A DNA stretch of 64,000 nucleotides from Devosia nanyangense (GCA_016213505.1 JACRAF010000027.1:35519-99518), one strand, 5' to 3'. Counted from the stretch's first letter, positions 35,134-44,568 are shown. Numbers and translations are program-made. The notes: generated by a model not told the origin, from the letters alone.

Positions 35134-35945
35134 GTTTGGCTGAGATTGGCCCGGTCGTCCTGATCGGGGCCGGCAAGATGGGCCTCGCGCTGGCCCGAGG
35201 CTGGATCGCCGGCGGCCTGCCGCCCGACCGGCTGGTGCTGGTCGATCCGTTCGCCGGCGATGCCGCCAAGGCCTTCGCCAGCGAAACGGGCGTGCGGCTG
35301 TCGAAGACTTCGCACGGCATCCTGACCCACGTGCTGGTCCTTGCGGTCAAGCCGCAGACCATGGGCGAGGCGATGCGCGATGTGCTGCCGGTAGTGGGCA
35401 AGCACACGCTGGTGATCTCGATCGCCGCCGGTATCTCGCTGAAGACGCTGTCGCACGGGCTCGAAACGGAGCGCGTGATCCGCGCCATGCCCAACACGCC
35501 GGCGCAGATCGGCAAGGGCATCACCGGCGCAGTCGGCCTCAGCATCGACGCGGCCGATCGCGGGGTAGCCGACGCGCTGCTCGGCGCCGCCGGGCAGGTG
35601 GTGTGGTTCGACGTCGAGAGCAAGCTCGACGCGGTCACGGCGGTCTCCGGCTCCGGGCCGGCCTATGTGTTCTATCTGGTCGAAGCGATGGCGGTCGCCG
35701 GGATGCGGCAGGGGCTCGATCCCGGCCAGGCGATGCAACTGGCCCGGCAAACGGTGATCGGCGCGGCGGCGCTGATGGAAGCGGACAACCAGTCGGTGTC
35801 GATCCTGCGCGAAAACGTGACTTCGCCGAAGGGAACCACGGCCGCGGCACTCGCCGTATTGATGGCGCCCGACGGGCTCGAAGCGCTGATCGACCGCGCT
35901 GTGCTCGCGGCGCGCATCCGTTCGGAGGAGCTGGGTCGCGGCTGA
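35130..35945 (+). CDS. proC: Pyrroline-5-carboxylate reductase
   Basis: 271 residues. NAD(P)-binding LIGAGKMGLALARGW, RAMPNTPAQIGKGITGAVGL and the dimerisation/active-site block AVSGSGPAYVFYLVEAM, ending EENVTSPKGTT-like ENVTSPKGTTAAAL. Last step of proline synthesis. Start ATG overlaps the YbjN stop by 4 bp. Confidence 0.94.
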   Translation: MSLAEIGPVVLIGAGKMGLALARGWIAGGLPPDRLVLVDPFAGDAAKAFASETGVRLSKTSHGILTHVLVLAVKPQTMGEAMRDVLPVVGKHTLVISIAAGISLKTLSHGLETERVIRAMPNTPAQIGKGITGAVGLSIDAADRGVADALLGAAGQVVWFDVESKLDAVTAVSGSGPAYVFYLVEAMAVAGMRQGLDPGQAMQLARQTVIGAAALMEADNQSVSILRENVTSPKGTTAAALAVLMAPDGLEALIDRAVLAARIRSEELGRG

Positions 35946-36048
35946 GCCGCTTCGTCGGCCCTTGATCAGGATCAACGCCGGACTGGCTCTTCAGCGCGAG
36001 GATGAGGTGGGCCAATATGGCCGGCATCCCTGTTTGGAGGGCCTTCCG

Positions 36049-36315
36049 ATGAAACTTACCCGTGTTGCCCTGATCGCGCTGGGGCTGGTCGCCGCATTGC
36101 CGGGCACTGCCATGGCGGCGTCGTGTTTCGACCTCTGGTACGAGCGCAACGCCATCTACGACGACAATGGCTACTGCTTCAGGACCGATCTGGCGCTCGA
36201 GTACTTCGACAACGACGATTGCTGGACACGGCATCCGATCTTCTCGCGCGCCGAGCAGCGGGCGATCGACGCCATCGTCTATGAAGAGAAGCGCCGCGGC
36301 TGCCACGTGAACTAG
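36049..36315 (+). CDS. Small secreted YARHG-domain protein
   Basis: 88 residues from ATG 36049 (TTGGAGGGCCTTCCG upstream). Signal peptide MKLTRVALIALGLVAALPG, then SCFDLWYERNAIYDDNGYCF, the YARHG core (ending in a CWTRHPIFSRAEQ stretch). YARHG is an extracellular domain of unknown function. Confidence 0.85.
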   Translation: MKLTRVALIALGLVAALPGTAMAASCFDLWYERNAIYDDNGYCFRTDLALEYFDNDDCWTRHPIFSRAEQRAIDAIVYEEKRRGCHVN

Positions 36316-36327
36316 CGGCAGCGGCGG

Positions 36328-36780
36328 CTACAGGTCCTCGGTGAGCTTCAGGCGGTCGAGCAACGGGCGGTCGCCCGGCTCGACCATGCCGACGAAGAAC
36401 CGCAGCACGGTGCGTTTGCCGTCCGGAGGCAGCGCGGCGATGGCGGCGTCGATGCGGCTGGTCTGGGTCGAGGACAGCGTCTCGAAGAACCGCCGACCCT
36501 TCTCGGTCGCATGGAGGAGCCGCTGGCGGCGATCGGAATCGCCGGTCTTCTGCTCGATGTAGCCGTTGTCGATGAGCTGGCGCAGCACGCGGGCCAGGCT
36601 CTGCTTGGTGATCTTGAGGATATCGAGCAGGTCGGCGACCGGCATGCCCGGCTTCAGGTTGACGAAATACAGCACACGATGGTGGGCCCGGCCGAAGCCC
36701 TGGCGCTCCAGCATCGCATCGGCATCTCCGACGAAGTCCCGGTAGGCGAAGTAGAACAGGCCCATGACGTCGAGCGGCAT
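36328..36780 (-). CDS. MarR family transcriptional regulator
   Basis: 150 residues from ATG 36780; an ATG at 36846 would run over the operator. The winged helix reads VADLLDILKITKQSLARVLR then GYIEQKTGDSDRRQRLLHAT, the MarR DxR wing. Divergent from ilvE with a palindromic site between them, so it probably autoregulates and controls ilvE. The ligand is unknown. Confidence 0.88.
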   Translation of the reverse strand: MPLDVMGLFYFAYRDFVGDADAMLERQGFGRAHHRVLYFVNLKPGMPVADLLDILKITKQSLARVLRQLIDNGYIEQKTGDSDRRQRLLHATEKGRRFFETLSSTQTSRIDAAIAALPPDGKRTVLRFFVGMVEPGDRPLLDRLKLTEDL

Positions 36781-36805
36781 GATTTCGGTGCCGGTCACAT
36801 CCGAA

Positions 36806-36830
36806 TTTATGTCAGCTATGTTGACATTTA
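36806..36830. promoter_or_regulatory. MarR operator overlapping the ilvE promoter
   Basis: ATGTCA (36809-36814), 7-base spacer, TGACAT (36822-36827), extended by AT-rich flanks (TTTATGTCA...TGACATTTA). The right half overlaps a TTGACA (36821-36826) that is 17 bases from CATTCT (36844-36849), a plausible plus-strand promoter of ilvE. Confidence 0.6.
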
Positions 36831-36977
36831 TTTTGCCGGGTGCCATTCTGGTCCCATCAAGAGTGCGTCGACGCCTTATCCCAAAGCCGTTCCGGTTTGC
36901 CAAGGCCGGGGCCGCGGGGGCAGGATCGGCGCAGAGCGATCGGCCTTGCGAGGGCCGTAGGGAAGATGGAGGGAACC

Positions 36978-37865
36978 ATGGCACTTCCGATGGACCAGCG
37001 CGACGGCTGGATCTGGTTCGACGGCGAAATGAAACCCTGGAAGGACGCCAAGATCCACGTCCTCACCCACGGGTTGCACTATGCGAGCTGCGTGTTCGAG
37101 GGGCAGCGCGCCTATGGCGGCGAGGTGTTCAAGCTGCGCGAGCACACCAACCGGCTGATCAACTCCGGCAAGACGCTCGATTTCACCATTCCCTACTCGG
37201 CCGACGAGATCGACGCCGCCTGCCGGCTGGTGCTCGAAAAGAACAGCCTCACCGACGCCTATATGCGCCCGGTCGCCTGGCGCGGCTCCGAGGAACTCTC
37301 GGTTCCCGGCCGCAACAACAAGGTGCACCTCGCCATCGCCAGCTGGGTGTGGCCGAGCTATTTCTCGGTGGAGGAAAAGCTCAAGGGCATCCGGCTCGAG
37401 TGGAGCAAGTGGAAGCGCCCGAGCCCCGAGACCATCCCGTGCAAGGCGAAGGCCGCCGGCCTCTATATGATCTGCACGCTGTCCAAGGACGCGGCGATGG
37501 CGAACGGCTATGCCGACGCGCTGATGCTCGACTATCGCGGCTACGTCGCCGAGGCGACCGGCGCCAACGTGTTCTTCGTCAAGGGCGACGAAATCCACAC
37601 GCCGGACCCGGACTGCTTCCTCAACGGCATCACCCGGCAGACAGTGATCGGGCTGGCCAAGGAAAAGGGTTTCAAGATCATCGAGCGGCACATCATGCCG
37701 GAAGAGCTGAAGACCTTTGAGGAATGCTTCCTCACCGGCACCGCGGCAGAACTTACCCCGGTGTCGGTGGTCGGCGAGTACAGCTTCAAGCCGGGCAAGG
37801 CCTGCGAGACGCTGATCAACGCCTACACCGCGGCGGTGACGCCCAAGAAGGTCGCAGCGGAGTAG
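36978..37865 (+). CDS. ilvE: Branched-chain amino acid aminotransferase
   Basis: 295 residues from ATG 36978 (ATGGAGGGAACC upstream). Fold-type IV PLP enzyme: THGLHYASCVFEGQRAYGG, MRPVAWRG, the catalytic Lys in IPCKAKAAGLYM and EATGANVFFVKGDEIHTPD. It interconverts Val/Leu/Ile and their keto acids. Likely repressed by the divergent MarR protein. A terminator follows directly. Confidence 0.93.
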   Translation: MALPMDQRDGWIWFDGEMKPWKDAKIHVLTHGLHYASCVFEGQRAYGGEVFKLREHTNRLINSGKTLDFTIPYSADEIDAACRLVLEKNSLTDAYMRPVAWRGSEELSVPGRNNKVHLAIASWVWPSYFSVEEKLKGIRLEWSKWKRPSPETIPCKAKAAGLYMICTLSKDAAMANGYADALMLDYRGYVAEATGANVFFVKGDEIHTPDPDCFLNGITRQTVIGLAKEKGFKIIERHIMPEELKTFEECFLTGTAAELTPVSVVGEYSFKPGKACETLINAYTAAVTPKKVAAE

Positions 37866-37892
37866 GTGTCGTTAGGCCGGACGCGCTTTCGA

Positions 37893-37917
37893 GGCCCGCA
37901 GCGATGCGGGCCTTTTT
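37893..37917 (+). terminator. Intrinsic terminator after ilvE
   Basis: GGCCCGCA (37893-37900), loop GCGA, TGCGGGCC (37905-37912), then TTTTT. Located 27 bp after the ilvE stop. Confidence 0.92.
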
Positions 37918-38028
37918 GTCGTGTGCCGGCGCCGATCACATTGGGGTGCTGATCTTGCTCCGGGGGCTTCGCCGCTTCATTGTCGGCCGATCTACGCAGG
38001 CTCGTTGCGGATTTGGGGGATCCGGCTC

Positions 38029-38649
38029 GTGTCCATGGGGCTGTCGAGGCGCGTCGACCTGCTGCTCCGCCTGGCGCTCACCGGCGCTGTGGCAGTGGTC
38101 CTTTGCTCTGCCACGAGCCGCGCCGGCGTCACCACCTCCCTCTATCAGCAGGATCATGTCGTCACCGGCTCCACTGCGGCGCAACTGGTCCGCTCGATGA
38201 ACGCCAGCCCGGTGCGCGGCGACCACGGCAACGCCTACGCGTCGATCCATCCCAACTACACGCTTTCGGTCGAGACGCGCGAGCGGGGCGGCATCTGCCG
38301 GGCCAGCGTCGACGTGGCGATCCACTTCCGGCTGACGCTGCCGAAGGCCGCGAACACCGGCCGGATGGGGCGGAGCACGCGGTCGGCGTGGAACGGCTTC
38401 GTCAATTTCGCCCGCAACCACGAGGCGCATCACCGCGTGAGCTATACCGAGTGCGCACGATCGTTCGTCGTCCGCGCCGAGCGGATGGGCGACAGGCAGT
38501 GCTTCGCGCTCAGCAGCGACATCCGCCAGATGTTCGCCAAGATGAAGCGCGACTGCGAGGCGAAGCAACTGGCGTTCGACCGGTCGCAGGCGAGGGTACT
38601 GCCGGGACTCAGCCTGTTCGCGATGGCGCGGCACCAGCGGCGGCATTGA
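38029..38649 (+). CDS. DUF922-type secreted protein (putative Zn-dependent protease fold)
   Basis: About 206 residues. GTG 38029 lies 8 bp after GGGGGA; ATG 38035 is the alternative. Signal-like hydrophobic segment (LLLRLALTGAVAVVLCS), then YASIHPNYTLSVETRERGG and FVNFARNHEAHHRVSYTEC, the HExxH-like motif of DUF922, and a Cys pair. Periplasmic; activity not shown for this family member. Confidence 0.72.
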   Translation: MSMGLSRRVDLLLRLALTGAVAVVLCSATSRAGVTTSLYQQDHVVTGSTAAQLVRSMNASPVRGDHGNAYASIHPNYTLSVETRERGGICRASVDVAIHFRLTLPKAANTGRMGRSTRSAWNGFVNFARNHEAHHRVSYTECARSFVVRAERMGDRQCFALSSDIRQMFAKMKRDCEAKQLAFDRSQARVLPGLSLFAMARHQRRH

Positions 38650-38666
38650 CCATCGGGTTGGCGGCG

Positions 38667-39113
38667 TCAGCGCCAGCGGGCCTTGGCGCGGTCGTCGCCG
38701 GCGCTGTGTTCAACCCAGCGTTCGCCGCCGGGCGCTGCTTCCTTCTTCCAGAAAGGCGCGTCGGTCTTGAGGTAGTCCATCAGGAACTGGGCGCCGTCGA
38801 ACGCCGCCTGGCGGTGCGACGCGAGGGTCATCACCTGGACGATCGGCTCGCCCGGACGGAGCGTGCCGTAGCGATGGATGACGGTTGCACGCATCAGGCC
38901 GAAACGGGCGACCGCCTCGGCCTCGATGGCGCCGATCTGGCTGACGGCGAGCTCGGGGTAGCACTCGAGGGTGAGCGTGGTGATCGGGTCGACGGGGTCG
39001 GAGCGGACGAGGCCGGTGAAGGTCGCGACGGCACCGGCGCCGGCGGTCTCTGCCATGAAAGCATTTAGCTCGGCGCCCGGATCGAAGGTCTCGGTGATAA
39101 TCCGGATCGCCAT
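38667..39113 (-). CDS. moaE: Molybdopterin synthase catalytic subunit
   Basis: 148 residues: FTGLVRSDPVDPITTLTLE, RYGTLRPGEPIVQVMTLASH and the active-site lysines in KTDAPFWKKE. It transfers sulfur from MoaD to precursor Z. Separated by 1 bp from moaD. Confidence 0.95.
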   Translation of the reverse strand: MAIRIITETFDPGAELNAFMAETAGAGAVATFTGLVRSDPVDPITTLTLECYPELAVSQIGAIEAEAVARFGLMRATVIHRYGTLRPGEPIVQVMTLASHRQAAFDGAQFLMDYLKTDAPFWKKEAAPGGERWVEHSAGDDRAKARWR

Positions 39114-39114
39114 T

Positions 39115-39366
39115 CTAGCCGCCCGTCATCGGCGGAAACAGCGCCACGATCCTGGCGCCGGCGATGAGCGCGGAGTGAGGCACGATCTTGGCGTCGATCG
39201 CCGCCCGAATGATCTCGGGCCGCTGCATTGCGAGGTCGGCAACCGGGTCGCCCGCCCGCAGCCAGCCGATGAGGTCGGCGACGGTCTTCACATCGGATGG
39301 CGGCGACACCTCCTCTTCGCCGCGGTCGAGGCGCTCGCGCAGCCAGGCGAAATAAAGAATCTTCAT
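39115..39366 (-). CDS. moaD: Molybdopterin synthase sulfur carrier subunit
   Basis: 83 residues from ATG 39366. Ubiquitin-like: MKILYFAWLRERLDRGEEEV and the C-terminal ALFPPMTGG, whose terminal Gly-Gly is thiocarboxylated. Start overlaps pgsA's stop by 4 bp. Confidence 0.95.
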   Translation of the reverse strand: MKILYFAWLRERLDRGEEEVSPPSDVKTVADLIGWLRAGDPVADLAMQRPEIIRAAIDAKIVPHSALIAGARIVALFPPMTGG

Positions 39367-39932
39367 TCCGTCGGGCTGCTGAAATACGGCCACATGGAGC
39401 GCAGGTATTGCCAGCCGGTCCAGACGGTGAGACCGCCGGCGATCCACAGCAGCAGCGACGAGATGAACCCGAAACTCGGCAGCAATCCATCGACGATGAC
39501 GAAGAACAGCGCGACGAGCTGCGCGGTGGTTTTCCATTTGGCGAGGAAGGTGACGGGCACCGAGACGGCGCGGTTGCCCATGAACTCGCGCAGGCCCGAG
39601 ATGAAGATCTCGCGCAACAATATTGCGATCGCCGGAACCAGGTCCAGACCATTGAAGTCGCGGGTGAAAGCGAAGGTGACGATCAGCGCGCCGACGAGGA
39701 GCTTATCGGCGATGGGGTCGAGCATCTTGCCCAGATCGGACATCAAGTTCATCCGCCGGGCGAGGAAGCCGTCGAACCAGTCGGTGATCGCCGCCAGCAC
39801 GAAGAGAATGAGCGCGATCCAGCGCAGCCAGTCGACCCCGATGCCGATCAACAGGCAGAGCACCGGGATCGCGGCAATGCGCGCGAGCGTCAGCTGATTG
39901 GGCAGGGTGCGGAGCGCGGCGGGGATTTCCAT
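39363..39932 (-). CDS. pgsA: CDP-diacylglycerol-glycerol-3-phosphate 3-phosphatidyltransferase
   Basis: 189 residues with five to six membrane helices and the CDP-alcohol phosphotransferase motif DG-x2-AR-x8-G-x3-D-x3-D (DWFDGFLARRMNLMSDLG then KMLDPIADK). It makes phosphatidylglycerol phosphate. First gene of pgsA-moaD-moaE. Confidence 0.93.
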   Translation of the reverse strand: MEIPAALRTLPNQLTLARIAAIPVLCLLIGIGVDWLRWIALILFVLAAITDWFDGFLARRMNLMSDLGKMLDPIADKLLVGALIVTFAFTRDFNGLDLVPAIAILLREIFISGLREFMGNRAVSVPVTFLAKWKTTAQLVALFFVIVDGLLPSFGFISSLLLWIAGGLTVWTGWQYLRSMWPYFSSPTE

Positions 39933-40085
39933 TGCTGAAAGATAGGCTATGGGCGGTGGGGGTCAAGCGGCCCGTGCAGAACAGCCCCGAAGGGAAGGCG
40001 GGTGAGGGGGAAGCGCCGGCCCGGTGCAGTTCGTGCACAACGTCGCGCGGTGCCATGCTGAGTCACCGCTCGAGCTTGGTGTCTG

Positions 40086-40138
40086 AACCCCTCATCCGGC
40101 GCTTTCGCGCCACCTTCTCCCCCCGAGGGGAGAAGGGA
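40086..40138. repeat. REP-like palindromic repeat
   Basis: CCCTCATCCGGCGCTTTCGC then CCACCTTCTCCCCCCGAGGG; hairpin CCTTCTCCCC-CCGA-GGGGAGAAGG, 10 bp before the aroG stop. Confidence 0.75.
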
Positions 40139-40147
40139 CTGGCGAGC

Positions 40148-41218
40148 CTATGCGACCATGTCGGCTCTTTCGCGCCGGGCACCGACTGCCTCTGCTAGCT
40201 TTTCCAGCACCGCCACCGTGGTGTCCCAACCGATGCAGCCGTCGGTGATCGACTGGCCGTAGGTGAGCGGCTCGCCGGCGACCAGCTCCTGCCGGCCGGC
40301 GACGAGATTGCTCTCGATCATGACGCCGACGATGCGGCGATCTCCCGCGGCGAGTTGCGCGCCGACATCGGCGAGGACGAGCGGCTGGTTCTCGGGGTTC
40401 TTGGAGGAGTTGGCGTGGCTGGCGTCGATCATCACCGCCGGCGTCAACCCGGCCTTGACGGCTTCGGCGCAGGCGGCCTCGACGCTCTCGGCGCCGAAGT
40501 TCGGCGCCTTGCCGCCGCGCAGGATAATGTGGCAGTCGCCGTTGCCGGTGGTGGTGGCGATGGCGGAGCGACCGTCCTTGGTCACCGCCAGGAAATGGTG
40601 CGGCTGGCTCGCCGATTTCACCGCATCGAGGGCGATGCGGACGTTGCCGTCGGTACCGTTCTTGAAGCCGACCGGGCAGCTCAGGCCCGAGGCCAGTTCG
40701 CGATGCACCTGGCTCTCGGTGGTGCGGGCGCCGATGGCGCCCCAGGCGACGAGATCGGCGAAATATTGTGGCGTCGCCATATCGAGGAACTCGCAGCCGG
40801 CCGGCAGGCCGAGATTGGCGATGTCGAGCAGCAGCTCGCGGGCGAGGCGGAGGCCGTTGTCGATCTTGAAGCTGCCGTCGAGATCGGGATCGTTGATCAG
40901 GCCCTTCCAGCCCACGGTGGTGCGCGGCTTCTCGAAATAGACGCGCATGACGATCTCGAGCCGGTCGCTCAGCCGCTCACGGACGGCGACGAGACGCTTG
41001 GCGTAGTCGAGCGCGGCGGCGGGATCGTGGATCGAGCAGGGCCCGACGACCACGGCGAGCCGGTCGTCGGCGCCGTGGAGGATGTTGTGGAGCGCATGGC
41101 GCGAGACCAGCACCGTCCTGGTGGCGGCGTCGGTGCGCGGGAATTCATGCATCACCTCGGCGGGGGTTCGGAGGGTGCGGATATCGGAGATACGGAGGTC
41201 GTCGGTGGCTTTGGGCAT
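40148..41218 (-). CDS. aroG: 3-deoxy-7-phosphoheptulonate (DAHP) synthase, class I
   Basis: 356 residues from ATG 41218 (CCGAGGACAAT upstream). AroF/G/H type: DDRLAVVVGPCSIHDP, VMRVYFEKPRTTVGWKGLIN, GARTTESQVHRELASGLSCP, MIDASHANSSKNPENQ and GIMIESNL-like VGVMIESNLVAGRQE. It condenses PEP and erythrose-4-P at the head of the shikimate pathway. Upstream are a leader peptide rich in Phe/Tyr/Trp and an intrinsic terminator, so transcription is probably attenuated by charged aromatic tRNAs. Confidence 0.93.
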   Translation of the reverse strand: MPKATDDLRISDIRTLRTPAEVMHEFPRTDAATRTVLVSRHALHNILHGADDRLAVVVGPCSIHDPAAALDYAKRLVAVRERLSDRLEIVMRVYFEKPRTTVGWKGLINDPDLDGSFKIDNGLRLARELLLDIANLGLPAGCEFLDMATPQYFADLVAWGAIGARTTESQVHRELASGLSCPVGFKNGTDGNVRIALDAVKSASQPHHFLAVTKDGRSAIATTTGNGDCHIILRGGKAPNFGAESVEAACAEAVKAGLTPAVMIDASHANSSKNPENQPLVLADVGAQLAAGDRRIVGVMIESNLVAGRQELVAGEPLTYGQSITDGCIGWDTTVAVLEKLAEAVGARRERADMVA

Positions 41219-41245
41219 ATTGTCCTCGGTTGACTGGACCGGCGA

Positions 41246-41273
41246 CAAAAAAGCCGCCAGGTACTGGCGGCTT
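41246..41273 (-). terminator. Attenuator terminator ahead of aroG
   Basis: Perfect 10-bp stem: AAGCCGCCAG (41251-41260) and CTGGCGGCTT (41264-41273) with a 3-base loop; on the minus strand six T's follow. It ends 28 bp before the aroG start. GCGGCTT at 41331-41337 in the leader repeats one arm and could form the competing antiterminator. Confidence 0.85.
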
Positions 41274-41306
41274 TCGGGAATTTCGTCTGTTTGACTTGGT
41301 CTTAGA

Positions 41307-41384
41307 TCAAACGCGCCCCTCCGGCTGCCAGCGGCTTCCGTTGCTAAAATACCAATACGAAAACGTGGCGCGGACGCGGTTCAT
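41307..41384 (-). CDS. Aromatic leader peptide of aroG (25 residues)
   Basis: ATG at 41384 to TGA at 41307-41309. The peptide MNRVRATFSYWYFSNGSRWQ then PEGRV contains two Phe, two Tyr and two Trp within residues 8-19. Its stop lies 34 bp before the terminator stem. This is the classic arrangement of ribosome-mediated attenuation: aromatic aminoacyl-tRNA shortage stalls the ribosome and prevents the terminator. The role is inferred from sequence and position. Confidence 0.82.
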   Translation of the reverse strand: MNRVRATFSYWYFSNGSRWQPEGRV

Positions 41385-41470
41385 GATGGCGGCCTTGTAG
41401 CGCAGCCGTGAACCTTTGTCACGTCATGTCCGGTGGCTAATTCGCCGAGCGAGGTGGCGCGTGCTGAACA

Positions 41471-43348
41471 TCAGTCGCTGCGGTTGAAGTGATCGTAGAC
41501 GAGCTGCGCCATGGCGCTCGAGATGCCCGGAATGGCGGCGAGATCGGCGAGGGAGGCGCGGCTGACGGCTTTGGCGGAGCCGAAATGCTGCAGCAGGGCG
41601 CGCTTGCGGGTCGGGCCGATGCCTTCGATTTCGTCGAGCGGGTTCTTGATCGTGTCCTTCTTGCGCCGGGCGCGGTGGGTGCCGATGGCGAAGCGGTGGG
41701 CTTCGTCGCGCAGCCGCTGCACATAATAGAGCACCGGATCGCGATGCGGCAACATGAAGGCCTCCTTGCCCTCCATGAAGAATTTCTCGCGGCCGGCGTC
41801 GCGCTCCTCGCCCTTGGCCATGCCGATGAAAGTCACCTCGCGCGGCAGGTCGAGCTTGGCGACGACCTCGCGCACGGCGTTGAGCTGGCCCTGGCCGCCG
41901 TCGATGAAGACCACGTCGGGCCAATCGGGCATGCCGGTGTTCTCGTCCTCGGCGTCGGGGTCGCTCTCGTTGGCGAGGCGCGAGAAGCGGCGGGTCAGCA
42001 CTTCGCGCATCATGCCGAAATCGTCGCCGGGGGTGATGTCGGTCGAGCGGATGTTGAAGGTACGGTAGTGCTTTTTTGAAAACCCCTCCTCGCCGGCGAC
42101 GACCATGGCGCCGACGGCGTTGGTGCCCGAGATGTGGGAGTTGTCGTAGATCTCGATGCGGCGCGGCGGCTCCTCGAGGCCGAAGAGCTCGGCGACGCCT
42201 TCGAGCAGGGTCTTCTGCGTGGCGCCCTCGGCGAGCTGGCGGCCGAGCGCCTCGCGGGCGTTGTTGAGCGCGTGATTGACCAGATCGCGCTTTTCGCCGC
42301 GCTTGGGCACCTCGACGTAGACGCGGCTGCCCAGCCGGCTGGTCAGCGCCTCTTCGAGCACGGCGCGATCGGACGGATCGTGGCTGAGCAGCACCAGCCT
42401 GGGCGGGGTGCGGTCCTCGTAGAACTGGCCCATGAACGCTTCCAGCACTTCGGTGTCGCTGAGCGTCGGGTCGGCCTTGGGCCGGTAGGCGTAGTTGCCC
42501 CAGTTCTGGTGGGCGCGGAAGAAGAAGACCTGGACGCAGAACTGGCCGGCCTCGTGGGCGACGGCGAAGACGTCGGCTTCCTCGACCGAACGGGCGGCGA
42601 TCTCGCCCTGGCTCTGCACCAGCGCCAGCGCCGACAGGCGATCGCGCAGCAGCGCGGCGCGTTCGAAGTCGAGGCTTTGGGCGGCCCCGTTCATTTCGCC
42701 CTGCAGCCGGTCCTGCACCGATTTCGAGCGGCCGGACAGGAACTGGCGCGCGTCCTCGACCAGCTCGCCATAGGCCTCGATCGATATCTCGCCGGTGCAG
42801 GGGGCCGAGCAGCGCTTGATCTGGTGCAGCATGCAGGGGCGGGTGCGGCCGCGGTAAAAACTGTCCGAGCAGGTGCGCAGCAGGAACGCCTTCTGCAGCG
42901 AGGCGATGGTGCGTTTGACCGCCAGCGCCGAGGCGAACGGGCCGAAATAGTGGCCGGGCTGCCGGCGGATGCCGCGGTGCTTCCTGAGCTCCGGCGCCTC
43001 GTGATCGGTACGGATCAGGATGTAGGGAAAGCTCTTGTCGTCGCGCAGCAAGACGTTGAAACGGGGTTTCAGCCGCTTGATCAGATTGGCCTCGAGCAGC
43101 AGCGCCTCGGCCTCGGTCTGGGTGCGGACGAACTCCATGGTGCGCGTCGCGGCGATCATCCGCTGCAGGCGCACCTCCAGCCCCTCGGGGCGGGTGTAGT
43201 TGGTGACCCGCGCCTTGAGGCTGCGGGCCTTGCCCACATACATGACCTCGCCGGCCTCGTCGATCATCCGGTAAACGCCGGGCGACGAGGGCAGCGTCTT
43301 GACGAAGGCGCGGATGACCTCCGCGCCGGCCTGCATCGACTCCGTCAT
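41471..43348 (-). CDS. uvrC: Excinuclease ABC subunit C
   Basis: 625 residues from ATG 43348, which overlaps the SDR stop (ATGA). N-terminal GIY-YIG nuclease [40 protein letters not shown], the UVR motif near [18 protein letters not shown], the RNase H-like block [19 protein letters not shown] with [15 protein letters not shown], and C-terminal HhH repeats ([17 protein letters not shown]). Nucleotide excision repair; uvrB is also in this window. Confidence 0.96.
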   Translation of the reverse strand: MTESMQAGAEVIRAFVKTLPSSPGVYRMIDEAGEVMYVGKARSLKARVTNYTRPEGLEVRLQRMIAATRTMEFVRTQTEAEALLLEANLIKRLKPRFNVLLRDDKSFPYILIRTDHEAPELRKHRGIRRQPGHYFGPFASALAVKRTIASLQKAFLLRTCSDSFYRGRTRPCMLHQIKRCSAPCTGEISIEAYGELVEDARQFLSGRSKSVQDRLQGEMNGAAQSLDFERAALLRDRLSALALVQSQGEIAARSVEEADVFAVAHEAGQFCVQVFFFRAHQNWGNYAYRPKADPTLSDTEVLEAFMGQFYEDRTPPRLVLLSHDPSDRAVLEEALTSRLGSRVYVEVPKRGEKRDLVNHALNNAREALGRQLAEGATQKTLLEGVAELFGLEEPPRRIEIYDNSHISGTNAVGAMVVAGEEGFSKKHYRTFNIRSTDITPGDDFGMMREVLTRRFSRLANESDPDAEDENTGMPDWPDVVFIDGGQGQLNAVREVVAKLDLPREVTFIGMAKGEERDAGREKFFMEGKEAFMLPHRDPVLYYVQRLRDEAHRFAIGTHRARRKKDTIKNPLDEIEGIGPTRKRALLQHFGSAKAVSRASLADLAAIPGISSAMAQLVYDHFNRSD

Positions 43349-44127
43349 TTCGCCGCCTTCCGCGGCGTCGGGGCGCGGCGCGACGGCCACTCGATGTGTT
43401 CGCCGCCATCGAGGGCGAGCATCTGGCCGGTCACCGCGCCGGCCGAGGCGAGGAACACCACGGCGCCGGCGATTTCGTCCGGCGTCGCGCTGCGGCCAAG
43501 CGGCAGCTCGGCCTGACGCCGGCGATAGCCGGTCGGGCTGACCCCGGGCGGCGGCACCGTCGGGCCGGGGGCGACGGCATTGACCCGGGTATGCGGCGCC
43601 AGCGATTGGGCGAGGGTCCGGGTCATGGTCCACAACGCCGACTTGCTCAGCGTGTAGCTGAAATGGGCCGGGCTCAGATCGAGCACCCGCTCGTCGATGA
43701 TGTTGACGATGTTCCCGGCGATGCCCTCCGGCAGCTGCGCGGCGAAATCGCGGGCGAGGAAGGCCGGCGCCTCGACGTGCACGGCGAAGTGGGCGTCCCA
43801 CAGATCCTCGCTGAGATCGAAAACGGAATCGCGTTCGAACAGCGAGGCGTTGTTGACCAGCAGGGTGAGCGGACCGAACGGCCTGCTCGCCGCAGCGATG
43901 AGTTTTGCCCGCTGCGCCCGTTTGCCCAGGTCTGCCCTGACCAGCGCCGCGTCGCCGCCCGCCGCGCGGATTTCGGCGACGGTCGCCCTGGCCGTCTCGG
44001 CGGAGGCGCGATAGTGCACGACCACCCGCCAGCCCTCTCGTGCAAGGGCTTTGGCGATGGTCGCGCCGATGCGGTCGGCGGCACCGGTGACGAGGGCGAT
44101 CTTGGATTGATTCGTGGGGAGGCTCAT
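43345..44127 (-). CDS. SDR family oxidoreductase, pteridine-reductase/FolM-like
   Basis: 260 residues from ATG 44127. TGAADRIG (TGxxxRxG variant) and NNASLFERD instead of NNAG are characteristic of pteridine reductase 1/FolM SDRs; the catalytic pair is in [10 protein letters not shown]. An enzyme reducing dihydromonapterin or dihydrofolate is therefore more likely than a generic alcohol dehydrogenase. Coupled to uvrC by a 4-bp overlap, a conserved Rhizobiales order. Confidence 0.78.
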   Translation of the reverse strand: MSLPTNQSKIALVTGAADRIGATIAKALAREGWRVVVHYRASAETARATVAEIRAAGGDAALVRADLGKRAQRAKLIAAASRPFGPLTLLVNNASLFERDSVFDLSEDLWDAHFAVHVEAPAFLARDFAAQLPEGIAGNIVNIIDERVLDLSPAHFSYTLSKSALWTMTRTLAQSLAPHTRVNAVAPGPTVPPPGVSPTGYRRRQAELPLGRSATPDEIAGAVVFLASAGAVTGQMLALDGGEHIEWPSRRAPTPRKAAK

Positions 44128-44286
44128 GGAGTTGCCAAGATAGGGGTTCGGCTCGCCCGCCGGAAGCCTCTGCGGGAGTTCGCGGGGGAAGACCCCGGGT
44201 TCGGCCTTTCGGGGGGACGTTGACGGGCATAGACTCGGCGGTGCGAAGGCGGGGAGCCATCTCCGCCAGGGAAGGAGGGTTCTCTC

Positions 44287-44568
44287 ATGGATTGGGTTGG
44301 ACTGATCATTCAACTGGTTGCCGGCGCGGTCGGCGGCTATGGAACCGGGCGGATGGCCAAGTCGATGAGCCTCGGCACCATCGGCGACGTGATTGCGGGC
44401 CTGATCGGCGGCTGGGGCGGCGCCTGGCTTGTCGGACTGATTCCGGGCCTGACCGGGCTCGTCAGCGGCGGCGGCGTAGGCTATGTCGGACAGGCCGTTG
44501 CCGGCGTGATCGGCGGCGGTATCCTGACGGCTATCGCCGGGGCGATCAAGAACGCGACCATGAAATAG
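44287..44568 (+). CDS. Small glycine-rich membrane protein
   Basis: 93 residues behind AAGGAGGGTTCTCTC. Almost wholly hydrophobic with Gly zippers: LVAGAVGGYGTGRMAKSMSL and GGGVGYVGQAVAGVIGGGIL. Resembles GlsB/YeaQ-like stress membrane proteins only in composition; the family is not certain. Confidence 0.7.
   Translation: MDWVGLIIQLVAGAVGGYGTGRMAKSMSLGTIGDVIAGLIGGWGGAWLVGLIPGLTGLVSGGGVGYVGQAVAGVIGGGILTAIAGAIKNATMK

Noticed and set aside
43349..44260. N-terminal extension of uvrC into the SDR gene
   Set aside because: Out-of-frame read-through; the UvrC GIY-YIG domain starts just after ATG 43348.
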